From: Gnetum montanum
Lineage: Eukaryota; Streptophyta; Gnetopsida; Gnetales; Gnetaceae
DNA: 64,000 nt
Assembly: GCA_015680685.1 (NCBI GenBank)
Contig: MNCI01036292.1
Coordinates: forward strand, 367,254 to 431,253
Direction: 5' to 3'
Shown: positions 23,101 through 33,805 of the stretch, in pieces
Numbering within the stretch: position 1 is the first letter of the stretch
Layout: each line of letters starts with the position of its first letter
Program-made: the position numbers and the translations under genes
The notes under the pieces: model-generated
What the model saw: the letters and a program-made list of their open reading frames with translations, nothing else
What the model was told of the DNA's origin: nothing
Databases searched by the model: none

Positions 23101-23577
23101 ATTCTTGGTAGACCTTGGCTAGCACAACAACGAGATGTTTCCTCACCAATACATCAAGAAATCTGCCTTCCATACGAAGGTGGACAAGTCATTATACATG
23201 GTGACAACACTCCCTTTCAAGCTAACCACAACATAGACATGTCACAGGTCATGAAAGAGGAGTCTCTTGATGCAACACACACGACAACAAACGCAACACC
23301 TAGAGCCAAAACGCTCGGACGAGTGGCAACCGACACAGTATTTAGAGCTAAAACACTCGAACGAGTGGCGAAAACCATAAGCCTCCCAGCGGAGCCTAAG
23401 CCTAAAATGCTTCCAAAACCACATCCTGTTAGGAGACAACCACTCGATCAAAGCACCCCTACGGCCAAAAACAAGCTGGATCTTCGCACACTCTTCACAT
23501 TCTTTTGCGGTGCATATGTCACATTCGTTTGTATTGTACTAGCTTACATGTTTTTGCATGGCCCGAAAAGGCCTTAA
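20128..23577 (+). pseudogene. gag-protease polyprotein of the 12.3-kb element, with C-terminal transmembrane segment
   Basis: One frame of about 1,150 codons runs from ATG 20128 to TAA 23575-23577 with no frameshift but about ten in-frame stops (for example 20647, 20818, 21121, 21277, 21499, 21595, 21868, 22141, 22279). Domains in order: an N-terminal region with LTQEQYNFICVKIQANLPL; a low-complexity Gln/Thr/Pro spacer; retrotransposon gag (LPQLTKYNGKGDPNAHLVTF, LTGVALDWY); a zinc region FCHYHQMSGHNTDTC; Lys/Pro repeats (FVIKVP type); and a retropepsin-like domain with IDDGATANVVLY as active site (D-D-G rather than D-T/S-G) and MILGRPWLA at its end. The last 30 residues (nt 23,485-23,574) form a hydrophobic helix (TFFCGAYVTFVCIVLAYMFL). 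The stops can all be explained by C-to-T or G-to-A changes in Gln or Trp codons, as expected from decay of methylated DNA. Confidence 0.8.
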
Positions 23578-23785
23578 ACTATCACCTTTTCGCATTACAA
23601 TTGTCCGAAATGACGTTAACCTACAATCGTCCGAAATGACGTTAAACTACAATCATTCGAAATGACGTTAAACTACCACATGTCCGCAATGACATAAAAC
23701 TAGCCACGGTCAAGAATGGCCAGTTTTAAAAACAAAAATTTAAATTTCTCGTGTTTTCTTGTGGCCCGAAATGGCCTTAAACTAG
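23562..23785 (+). repeat. Degenerate TTAAACT motif array, first cluster
   Basis: From the stop codon onward, strings of the type GGCCCGAAATGGCCTTAAACT or CCGAAATGACGTTAAACTAC recur about seven times at 23-50 bp spacing. The first copy overlaps the end of the gag-protease frame itself. Function unknown. Confidence 0.7.
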
Positions 23786-24169
23786 AACAAGTTACGATTC
23801 CGTTTCTTTAAAATTACATTCTTGTTTGCATGAATAGTTGCACCCTTGCTCTACAAATTATTATTCCCCTTACATTTCTTCCATACTGTTATCATTTCAG
23901 TTACATTCACATTTATACTTATAAACAGCTAAAACAACAAAAAAATTTAATTACAAAATCAAATCAGATTAAAAACAAATCATTCGTGTTTACACTTGTG
24001 TCTATCCAAAGTTTGGACAAAAATAAACAAAAAAAAAAAAACTTGAACAACATAAAACACCAAAAAAAAAGTATAAATATATAAATCAATAATATCAAAT
24101 GTTTACATTGTATCACACATTCGCTTTCATACAATCTACAAATTTTCAACAAAAAAAAAAAAAATTACT

Positions 24170-25560
24170 AAGCTCACAACAATAACAAGTTAAATTAAAC
24201 ATCAGCACTAGGAGGGGCTTGGTCCCCAAACTTATCTACATCATAGAGTCCCGCTCCGCTGGGCCAGCCTCTTCACCAACATGTCCCTGCACCAAAACAA
24301 AATCCTAGTTAAGTAGGTTAAAATTTATAAAACACACAAATGAAAATAACCATCTACAAAACATAAATATCCAAGAGAGAATTAGCAAGAAAAATAATAA
24401 TAAGATAAATAACTACAAAAATTGCATGTCCCATGGGACAATAACTCCATTCGGTGCGCTAAATTATTTTAATGGACTAAAATCATTTTAAATCAAAAGT
24501 TCCAATATTCACCAAACATCACCCGATAAATTACAGGCTGTACATTTTATTGCCCATAACTATGCCTAGAATTAAAGGCTTTGATCAAAAAGCCTTCCCC
24601 GTTACTTGTGAATCACGATGCCTACCGTGTTTCCATTTCGCTAGTACACGAGCGCAATTGATATGCCCTGCAACAGAATGAAACAAGTGAGGTAGATGTA
24701 CGGTACTGATTAAAACGGAGGCATCAAAGTTTATACCCTTGGTGGATGGGTGAAATTACCAGGCACTCAGGATAAAGGATAAAGTCAGAATATAAACGCA
24801 AGCCCACGCTGTCACCCAGCCAGCGTCATATGCCTGTAAACTGGTAGAAAAAAAATCCCAGGTTGTGGTAACGCACCTGCACTGTCCATTGGCCGTTGGG
24901 CGGATCTAGACTGGGTAAATATTGTGTACGCGCTTAACGAGACACAACGACTCATCCAGGTGACCGAGAATAGGTAGATTGTAACCATGCAACGCGCCGA
25001 GACACAGCACCGCGGCCTTGGTTACGAACATTTTCCATTATACGTTGTCGAATGCTTCCTGGTCCATTGTACGCATGTTGTGAACATACAGTCTTGGAAC
25101 GAATACTTTCCATGATGTATCGCAAACGTACGCTGGCCATAGCTCTAGCATCTGTTTCATGGCCTCTCTGATTCCAGAGTAAACAGATTTTTAAAATAGT
25201 TGAACAAGATCCATCCTGAAACAAGCATACAAATCACATGACCCTCACGCTGGGAGAAGGAGGCCTCTCTAAGAGACAATGGGAGACAAAGTGTTTATTC
25301 GAATCTCCCCGCTCAAGGGCTTGATGCGCTTTGGGCGGAAAGGTGAATTGGCACCTCGATAGGTCTCTGTGATATTTCGCAGCGCAGCGGAGAGGTGGCA
25401 TGCCGAGTGAATTTTTGGGCCCGTGAAAAGTAAAAAGTGTGCCCGCTAATGCCCTCCGAAAATCACGAATTCATCCCCAATCGTGGTTGCCTTACGACGT
25501 ACGCTTACCTCTGCAAACCCTCACGCTTCCAAAAAAAAAAAAAAAAAAAAAAAAACTGAA
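24170..25560 (-). other. Foreign-looking block inside the LTR element, possibly captured host sequence
   Basis: Composition changes to a mixed, non-repetitive texture. On the minus strand two sites look like splice acceptors: GTATGCTTGTTTCAG before GATGG (exon side from 25,215) and TTCATTCTGTTGCAG before GGCAT (near 24,665). Downstream of the first, two overlapping minus-strand frames of about 90 codons are open or nearly open (for example REAMKQMLELWPAY in one frame), but no family is recognised. A 25-base poly-A run at about 25,530 follows. It could be a fragment of a host gene carried by the element, or only non-coding filler. Confidence 0.25.
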
Positions 25561-25889
25561 AGGGAAAGGTGGGATAAAATAAACAAAGTGATTCACTTCG
25601 CGTTTTTGCAAGGGCATGATTAGATGGACCAAATAATACGTGGTCACTAAAATAAAAATGAAAGTAACTTCAAAATCTTTGCCACAAAGTGACAAAGTTG
25701 GGATTTTGGGCGGAAGTCCTGTTGGATTGTAATAAATTAGATTAATTTCTTCGTGTGGGAACAGGGCTGTTACGCTGTTCCATACTAGAGGAACCCGTAA
25801 TGAGGGGATGACTTCCTGTTAATTACTTTGACGCTCCCAAAGGCAGGCCAATCCACGCAAATGCAACGTTTTCCTCACACGCCCCGTCC

Positions 25890-26120
25890 AAAGCTCACGC
25901 TGCAAAATGGAAGCTGACTCACGCTGCTGCGGAATGGCGGGTAACTCACGTTGCGAAATGGTGGCTGACTCACGCTGCGGAATGGCGGCTAACTCACGCT
26001 GCAGATGGCGGCTGACTCACGCTGCCAAGACAGGGCGGCTCATTCACGTTACCCAGGGCAAGCAACTCACGCAGGGGCAATTCACGCTGCCAAGCAAAAG
26101 TTTGCAAAAATACAGTCCCC
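25890..26120. repeat. Tandem CTCACGCTG-type repeat in the 3' non-coding part of the LTR element
   Basis: Units of about 25-30 bp such as GACTCACGCTGCGGAATGGC occur six to seven times, with looser copies to about 26,600. They share the CTCACGCTG core with the leader minisatellite. Confidence 0.75.
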
Positions 26121-26784
26121 ACAACTTGCGCTTACACCTGGGCAAAAATACAAGAAAATCGTGGTTAAAAATGCCCAAAAAAAAATTGCAGTTTCTGCAA
26201 CTCACGCAGAAGAGTATAGAACCGCGTAACTAATGCATAAAATGCAGTGAAATACCCTGCAACTAACGTTGGAGATGTGGCCCTATGATTTTTGTTACAA
26301 CGTTGGAGATGTGGCCCTATGATTTTTGTTACTGTAAACAGTAATTCAAAACCCTGGTCCTCCCAACCCAAAACGCAACCAACAATGCTCAAAACGTGGC
26401 AGTCCCTGCAACTCATGTGGCCTATGGGCATGCCCCTTGTTGCTCACGCTAGCCCAGAATCAGTAACAGGAATCAAATTACTCATGCTGTCCAGAATAAG
26501 TTACTCACTAGAGTAATTCATGCTGTCCTGCTTCTGCTCTGGGGTTTTTGGTTGCTTACGCTGTGGGATTCCTTTGCTCACGCTCACGCTACACTTCATG
26601 CCACTTTATCTCATCTAGTAGCCACGTGGCGCCTCGTCCTTTGTCTCATCTTTTTATGTATTTTATTTTATGCTATTTTCACTTTATTAAGTTTTATAAA
26701 ATAACCCATGCATTCAAAAAAAAAATTTCGACAATCACCAAAACAAATCATAATACTCGTATATGATTGGAATATGACTGGCAT

Positions 26785-27260
26785 ATGGCCCGGTATGGCC
26801 TTAAACTGCCGCTTATGCCCCGGTACGGCCTTAAACTGCCACACATGGCCTGAAATGGCCTTAAACTACATCTTTTTGCATTGTTTTCTATTTACTTGTG
26901 CATTTCTGCTCACGTTTTCTGCAGTTGCTATTTAACATTGTTTTCTCTAGTTTGTGTTACGACCTAAAATACCACAAAATAGTCCTGGAGCTATGACTTA
27001 AAAACTAGCACCACAGAATGTCTTGGCGTCATGACGATAAACCGACACCACAGAGCTCTGTCTGACATGACACTAAACTGTCACGCTCATTCACCAGAGT
27101 CCACTAAGACTATAAACTGCCTAGCCTCTTTATAGTTCGCCACGACTATAAACTAGCATGGCACCGTATGCTATGACGCTAAACTGGCAACGTCCAATGG
27201 GTTATGACGTAAAACTAATCCACGACAGTCCGTCAAGACTATAAACTGGCAACTTCTTCA
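26785..27260 (+). repeat. Degenerate TAAACT motif array, second cluster
   Basis: About eleven further copies of the motif seen after gag-protease occur here, for example GGCCTTAAACTGCC, ATGACACTAAACTGTCAC and GACTATAAACTGGCAAC, spaced about 25-45 bp apart. The first three keep the GGCC...GGCC context. The later ones keep only ATGAC or GACT plus TAAACTRSCA. Confidence 0.7.
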
Positions 27261-28395
27261 CTGGCCTACTAATCTGTTGCTGAAATCAAACGCCATGTAT
27301 TCATCAACCTGCTGCCTGAAATTCATCTCATGGACTCTAACAACATTGCTGCTGCTCAATTTTGTTTGCCTACGGTTGCACACGGTGTCTCCATCCCATC
27401 GGCTGCATCTATGTTTAAAGTGTTAAGCTAACTCATTCACTTGTGGTTTTCTTGTCTTCTTGAAGTTATGTTTGCAGGATGACACCCAGAGGTGTTCGTA
27501 CACGAATGCACTTCATCACGGCGACGAGGTACCACATTGTTCCTGATGCATGTAACCAGGTTAATCAAACCGTTCACAAGTACATTCCCAGTTCCTCAAA
27601 CATCCCCTATTCCCTAACATGTTCTCCCTACCTATTTCCCAGATACATCCCGGTCACCCCCAAACTCTGAACACATTGTTGCACACTGTAACTTTCCAGG
27701 CAGTTGCAACACACAGCACAACACATGAAACGGATACAAGCACACAAGCACGAGTATAACATTGAAAGAGAACTCTGTTCAAAAAAAGAAAAAAATAAAA
27801 ACAAAAAAATAATGTATAAAATAAAGAGCAAAATCCATCACAAGACCATTGGCACTTCCCATATAAGCCCCAGGCAGGAAGGTACTTGTCTTAGAAGAAA
27901 ACACTCATGTCTCGAAAAATCATGTTGCATCTCACCGTGTGGCTTTGGCTGTTGGACAACGGGTTTCCTTTGACACTCGATAAGGGTCATGTTTCTCCAA
28001 AGAATGCACCACCTTACTGTGTGGCTTTGGTTGCGACAACAAGTTCTCTTAAACAGAATACAAGAGTCTCGTTCCTCCAAAAGACGCACATCCCATGCCT
28101 TGGTCCCAAGTCTGCTAGATACTGGCTATTGACAAGGACCAACATGATGTGTTCACACAAGAGCATTCCTCTTCCCATAGTCAAACAAAATCATCCCTTC
28201 ATCAATTCCCGATCTCACAGTAATACACCTTCTCCCTATGCATCTCAAAACCTCATTTCCCGATCCCATGTACTTCTAAACACGGTGCGATGACATCAGG
28301 CCAAGTGCTGACGGATAATGCTTAATACTCGGTTGTTCGTGGTGTTTTGTACTTCTTTATCGACGCCTCTCGGGTAGATTCCTCCAGACTTCAAC
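27261..28395. other. 3' non-coding part of the LTR element
   Basis: No long frame. Weak repeats of about 95 bp occur at 27,930-28,090 (GTGTGGCTTTGGCTG or GTGTGGCTTTGGTTG, then GTTTCTCCAAAGAATGCACC or GTTCCTCCAAAAGACGCAC). No RT, RNase H or integrase motif was found here or in the rest of 23,578-28,408. Confidence 0.5.
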
Positions 28396-28408
28396 AAAGA
28401 GGGGCCAA
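28396..28408 (+). promoter_or_regulatory. Polypurine tract of the 12.3-kb element
   Basis: AAAGAGGGGCCAA directly precedes the TG of the 3' LTR, the expected place for the plus-strand primer. Confidence 0.6.
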
Positions 28409-30047
28409 TGAAACACCACAAAATTTTGGCCTAACACTTTCAAACAAAATTCAAGCTAAGTCATGCTGTTGCCCAACATAAGTACAGCATAATCAAACTT
28501 GAGAGTCTCCAAAATGGTATGAAATGACATTCAATGGAGCAAGAAAAGTTCCCCCAGGGCCCACAGGCGACTGCACCAGCTTTCGGCATCTAAAATCAAA
28601 AGTCTAAGGCTCAAAATGCTTAGTTTTGGCTAAGTATACTTTGGTGCACTTTCTTACACTGCACAGCGTAAGGTTTAGCGTCACCAACTTTTGGAGCCTC
28701 AAAACTGAGCCAAAACAGGCCAAAATTGAGGACAAGGACCCCCCATGACCTCCACTAATGGTTGCTCTAGGTTCCCAGACCTCAGAATCTTGATTTCGGG
28801 CTAAAAAATACACTGTTTTCACTGCTCATGCCCAAGTCACGCCTAGGTCACGCTGGTGACATGAGTCCAACGTGAGTGCCCCAAAATAGCCCCAAAACAA
28901 CATCAAAATGACCTGATTTTGAAGGAACAAGGCCCCCTAAAGGTCCACTAATGATTACCCCAGGTTTCTAGCCCTCAAAATCCTAATTTCGGGCTCAAAA
29001 ATATGCTATTTTTATTGCTCACGCCCAGCTCACACCCAGCCATGCTCACGCCCAGCTCACACCCAGCCATGCTCACGCCCAGCTCACGCCTAGCCACGCT
29101 CATGCCCAGCTCACACCCAGCCACGCTCACGCCCAGCTCACACCCTGCTCACACTCATGCCCAGCTCACGCTAGGACGAGATCAACTCAAGACAACGTCT
29201 TGCAGCAACCGATCCAAGCGAGCCAGAACCAAATTTTCTTTGCAAATTCATTGTAAATTTTTATTGTAAGCTTCACCATGTGTGAGCTTGTCAAGCCCTT
29301 ACGCTGCTTCCATGGGCGTGAGTAACTTGCATTGTAAAATACAGTGCACCTGGTTTAAAATGTAGCTTGCCCATGTACACTTGTGAAACGATCTGTCATT
29401 CTTTCATCTCGCCACCATCGATCCTTTTCATTCTGACTCCCAAGCCTAGACGAATGCATAAATACCCTGTGCAAAGACATAAATAGGGTTAGCAAATGTG
29501 GGCAAATGTTGGCAAAAATCTGGCAAAAGAAACCAGCAATCCTGAGCCCGGATGCATATGATTCCTAGCACCTACAAACACCACACATCGGAGCTTAACG
29601 TCTAACTTGCAATCCAGATTCGCAACTACGTTTTGACTGGTGCATGTTTTTCGTCAATTAATACAATACAGTTTCATTTTGCCATCCATTGTACTGTCCT
29701 GATTTATTGTTTGCATTGTTTCATTTCATTGCATATTCCTGCATACATTCTATCTACGCTTACGTTCCATCACATTTCTTTAAGTTTCGTTACATTTCAT
29801 TACATTTTGTTACGTTACTTTGCGTTACATTATTTTCTCTGTTTTACATTTGTGACGATAACCCCAGCACAGGCAATAGCGTATGCTTGGGGAAGTCCTT
29901 GGTTGATCTGCGTGTAGACTATCCAAGGCACTCTGCCTTCGTTGTTCCAGCTTGCCCTCACGCGAAGGCAGGGTCTTCTGTATCTCTCTGGAGATCTTTC
30001 GGCGTACGTTTCCTTCCAGCCTTACGCCGACGATTTTGGACAGTACA
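28409..30047 (+). repeat. 3' LTR of the 12.3-kb element
   Basis: 1,639 bp, starting TGAAACACCACAAAATTTTG and ending ACAGTACA. The 83-bp excess over the 5' LTR is largely explained by more copies of the CTCACGCCCAG unit (about 29,015-29,170). Confidence 0.92.
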
Positions 30048-30052
30048 GAATG
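30048..30052. repeat. Right 5-bp target-site duplication (GAATG) of the 12.3-kb LTR element
   Basis: Exact match to 17745-17749. LINE-1 ORF1 continues in frame from here, confirming the insertion boundaries. Confidence 0.9.
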
Positions 30053-30672
30053 CTTGATTGTTGAATATGAGAACATGCGAACGAGGGAGCCATCACTTGC
30101 TTGGGAGCCCCATGGATGACAGAAGGCATGCACAACTTGTGGAAAAGTCAACCATTCCACTTAGGAATGCAAGGTGCATCCTTAGGCTCTATCAAAAGTG
30201 TTGAAAGGGAAGCCTGACATGGGAGGTTGGTTGTTGGTTGGAAAGAAGAGGGTCTCATCACTACTTTCTCCTCCACCTCCTTGGACAAGAAAGAGTAGCA
30301 TCCCTTGGTCTCGTTGTGGAACCTGGGGTTAGGGTTAGGGAAAGGGTTGCTTTCCTTGTGTCCTCAGATGCCTCTCCTGCTACATAAGAGATGCATGTTA
30401 GTCTGCCAGTGACCCTAGTTGGAGGGGAACTTTCGTTGTTGGACAATTGGGTATCAATCATGCGAGATTCATCCAAATCTCCTTTTGATCTCGTGGTTAG
30501 GAAAATCTTCTTAGAAGATTCACAAGGCTTCCTCATGGTTGAAGAGCCAAAGTAGGCTGGCAGACCAATGGAACAAATGATGTGGTTCAAGAAGACACAA
30601 CTTGGCATTGATCTCGAGCCCCAAATGACCCTCAAAAAGGTCTACAAAAAATGGTATAATAGTAGACCATGA
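30053..30672 (+). pseudogene. LINE-1 ORF1, second part (zinc knuckle and C-terminus)
   Basis: This resumes ORF1 right after the second GAATG. A CCHC knuckle CTTCGKVNHST-x-EC lies at 30129-30170, with a stop at one knuckle position. The last codons read IDLEPQMTLKKVYKKW and end in a TGA (30670-30672) that overlaps the ORF2 ATG as ATGA. The same C-terminal pattern ends ORF1 of LINE-2 and LINE-3. Confidence 0.7.
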
Positions 30673-33637
30673 AGATCATCTCTTGGAATTGTAGGGGCTA
30701 AGGAACCCCGTACAAAAGAAATACCTTTAAAAATTGGTGTGGAAAGAAAATTGTTTGGTAGTATGTCTACAAGAAACCAAGTTACCTACCACCAATTGTG
30801 ACAAATTGAGGTGGTAGGGTTGGTGCTATTATTTTGTGAGTTGCAGGAGATGAGTAGGAGGTTTGGCTACCTTATCTAGATCCCCTTTTGAAGTGTTAAA
30901 AGAATCAGCCTAGAGCCTTACTAGTTTCATTCTAGGGGTTGGGCTTTGGATCACTAACTTCTATGAACCTTAGTGCTAGGGTGATAGACTCTAGGAATTG
31001 GGTAGGGTTGCAAGGCATGCCCTTGATCATGGATCCTGGTTAATCATTGGTGATTTTAACTAATGATTGCAAGCGTGGGAAAAGACTGGCACCAGTTCGG
31101 AATCTACCCCTAGGAGTCATGAGTTTCTACAATTCTTGCAATCTCATGACGTTGTTGACCTTGACATTTGGGGTTTCCAATTCACCTAGAGCTATAGGAT
31201 GAAGGACTATGACTGGGTCATGGTATGATAGGGTTTGGATTAGTGCCAAGATTCACTTGAGATATGACATTCTAGATCAGGGTTGTGAATGACGTGCTTC
31301 TAATCATTGTGCTTTGGTTTACTCTGTTCTTTCCCCTTGGAGGCCACCTTGGACCCTATTTCAGTTTGAACAAACTTGGTTTTCCAAGGGATGGTTACGA
31401 AAGTTGGCTAAAGAAATTTAGGCCACATACCCTTCATCTCACATTGATCATAGGGATTTTCTCAAGTAGGGGCTTACCTATCAAAAAATAGATTAAAAGC
31501 CTGCAAGCAAGCTCAAAAGTATTCATTTCGAGGAACTCAAATTGCACTCCAACAATAGTTTTCTGAGGTTCAATCTACTCAAGAAAATGGGCAGAGTTTA
31601 GAGGAGGAGGAGCATAATCTACTAGTGGAGCTTCAGAATTTATTTGAAGAAGAAGAACAATATTGGAAGGAAAGATCTAGAGTGAGATGGCTTAAGGAGG
31701 AAGATAGGAATACCCAGTTCTCTTTTATTGCAGCCAAAGCAAATAGTCAAAGCAAGAAAATTAATAGTATTTTCCAAGGGAAAACATGCTTATATGAGCC
31801 TAAAAACATTACACAAGAGATGCAAAACTATTGGGTCTAGGAGAGACTCCTCCCTATCTCCATTTTAAACCAGAATATCATTAATGATGCTGACAATGCC
31901 TCATTTATGATCCCTATTTTTAGAATAGAGGTTTTCCTTGCTATGTCCTCTCTCAAAGTTGCAAGAGCCCCTAGCCCTGATGTCTGGCCCATCAAATGCT
32001 TTCAGAATTTTTCTGATGTTTCGGGATAGAACATGTTGGACACCTTCAATCTTATGTTAAAATGAAGGCAAGTTTGTTAGGAGATCAACTGCTCCTAGAT
32101 TGTCTTGGTGCCTAAAGTTCTTAATCCAACCCTATTGGCCCATTACAAATCAATTGGTGTCCGTAACTCCTTGCTCAAAATTTTCACAAAGATTCTAGTT
32201 TATTGTTTACAACCTCTGATGCCAATCTTGGTGGGCCCTGACTAGGTGGGATTTGTGAAGGGCAAGTTTATTCAAGATCAAATTATCTTATTAGAAGAAG
32301 TCATGCACTTCATCTAGTGGGTCAAGTTCCCTGGTACGTGAATTAAGCTAGATATTACCAAAGCTTAGGATATTGTCCAATGGAATACCCTTCAAGGTGT
32401 CATGCTTAGGAAAGGGGTTCACCTGCATTTTGTAGATCTTTGCATCAACCTTCAAAAGACCATGCCTACTTTGATCTGTTCTGTCGTCTATGGGGGTTTT
32501 CCTCTCCCACCAAGGGGTTACTCCTTTATCTCCTTATCTTTTTAATATTATCATGGACACCATGAAATTTTATTGTAGGGAAGATGGGGTCAATGGAATG
32601 AATGTCTGAGGAACTACCTGCATCATAGAACACTACGTTGACGATACTATCCTTATGAATTGGGTTGTTGTGCTCAAGTTTTAGCAATCAATCGAGCCCT
32701 AGATTGTATGGCTTAGGAAATTGGTCTACAACCAAATTGAGGAAAGTTGGCTGTGCATTTCTTCTACACTGAAGAACCAATTTGGTGATAGATGTATTAG
32801 TCCTTGGGGATCTTGCCAGGTACAAGGAATAATTCCTATCTAGGCATTCCTATGTTTGCCTAGAATAGATTGTCAATGTGGACCCGCCTGATCCAATGTC
32901 TCTAGTCTTGGGTGAGGCATTGGACTACTAGATTTCTGACATGAAAAGGTAAGCTCCTTATGGCTACCTCTATCCTATTAGCAATTTCTCACTATGTGGC
33001 TTTATTTGCTACCCTACCCATGGGGGTGATCAATAGAGTCAACTAGATCATCAGGAATTTTGTTTGGTCTAGGGGCAAAGAAGGTAATTGGCTACACTTG
33101 GTTTGTTGTTGGGACATGGTGGCTAGGCCCAAGCTTGCAAGGGGTTTGGGTGTTTTAAAATTTGAAGATGTCCATCTTTATAAGACGTCAAAACATAATT
33201 AATCCACTTGTGTAGGACCAGGGAATCAGACAACAATGGGCACACATTATGACTCCCAAATGTATGCCTTGGGTGGCAATGTTTGGGCATTCCTATATCT
33301 AGCGGAACATTTGTGACCATGCTCATAAACTAGTACAAGGGGGGATGATGGGACTACAACCTAGAGAAATGATTGAATTCAAATATCCTACATAGGGTAG
33401 TTGGTAGTGCTTCTGGAAAGGGCAGTTACCTAAAAAACTTAAAGGTTTTGCATGGCTCTTAATTCATGGTGCATTGCTGGTTTGGACAAGGCTCAAGGTG
33501 CAGGGGTAATTAATATTAATAGCTATCTCATCTATGGGACACGAGGGGAGTTTGTGTCACACTTCTTCCTGCACGTTTCATATGCCCTTGTTATGTGGAT
33601 GGTTGTGGGTACTCCTTTGCTAGCTTTTGATGACTCC
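30669..33637 (+). pseudogene. LINE-1 ORF2: endonuclease and reverse transcriptase
   Basis: ORF2 starts MKIISWNCRG, the signature start of L1-type apurinic-like endonucleases, with a GDFN box near 31,050. The linker motif YWKERSRVRWLKEEDRNTQF (31,660-31,720) is typical of plant LINEs. The RT follows, with VPKVLNP near 32,110, GFVKGKFIQDQI near 32,250 and the catalytic YVDDT at 32634-32648. A zf-RVT-like LLIHGALL segment comes near 33,450. Many stops and frameshifts make it inactive. It ends where a poly-T tract starts at 33,638, before the rest of zf-RVT. Confidence 0.8.
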
Positions 33638-33805
33638 TTTTTTTTTTTTTTTTTTTTTGAGAAACTTTCAAGTAATGTATTAAAAGAAGCTATGTGAATT
33701 GTACAAATGAGCTACACATCTTGGGAAGTCCCCTCCCCCACACTAGTGACCAATGTCCAAAAATTGGGCTAAAGCACCTCAGCCTCAAATGTGCCCACCC
33801 CTGTA
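33638..33805 (-). mobile_element. LINE 3' end in opposite orientation, with poly-A tail
   Basis: A 21-base poly-T run (33638-33658) followed by GAGAAACTTTCAAGTAATGT matches the style of the LINE-2 3' end at 37,598 (poly-T then GAGAGAATGTTCAGG), so this is the tail of a minus-strand LINE. It abuts and truncates LINE-1. Confidence 0.55.

Larger units (their letters stand above)
17750..30047 (+). mobile_element. Non-autonomous Tat/Ogre-like LTR retrotransposon (gag-protease only)
   Basis: A 12,298-bp element has TG...CA long terminal repeats, a 5-bp target duplication, a primer-site-like sequence just inside the 5' LTR, a purine tract before the 3' LTR, and one long coding frame for gag and a retropepsin-like domain. 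The gag zinc region (FCHYHQMSGHNTDTC) resembles the Tat/Athila branch of Ty3/gypsy. No reverse transcriptase, RNase H or integrase was found in the 4.8 kb between the coding frame and the 3' LTR, so it must have relied on enzymes from another element. It resembles plant elements described as LARD or TR-GAG. About a dozen differences, mostly transitions, in the first 170 bp of the LTRs show it is not recent. Confidence 0.88.
16881..33637 (+). mobile_element. L1-like LINE (LINE-1), split by a nested LTR element
   Basis: LINE parts flank the LTR element at 17,750-30,047: ORF1 with a DUF4283-type domain (about 17,240-17,749), the rest of ORF1 with a zinc knuckle (30,053-30,672), then ORF2 with endonuclease, reverse transcriptase and the start of a zf-RVT domain (30,669-33,637). 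With the LTR element and one target copy removed, the ORF1 frame runs straight across the junction (INLPFKEE then CLIVEYENM). The 5' end is near 16,881-16,950 and is uncertain. The 3' part is lost at a poly-T junction at 33,638. Confidence 0.85.

Noticed and set aside
30320-30345. Interstitial telomere repeat (GGTTAGGGTTAGGG)
   Set aside because: Only two units within LINE ORF1 coding sequence; the ACCCTAAACC string near 6,530 is equally short.
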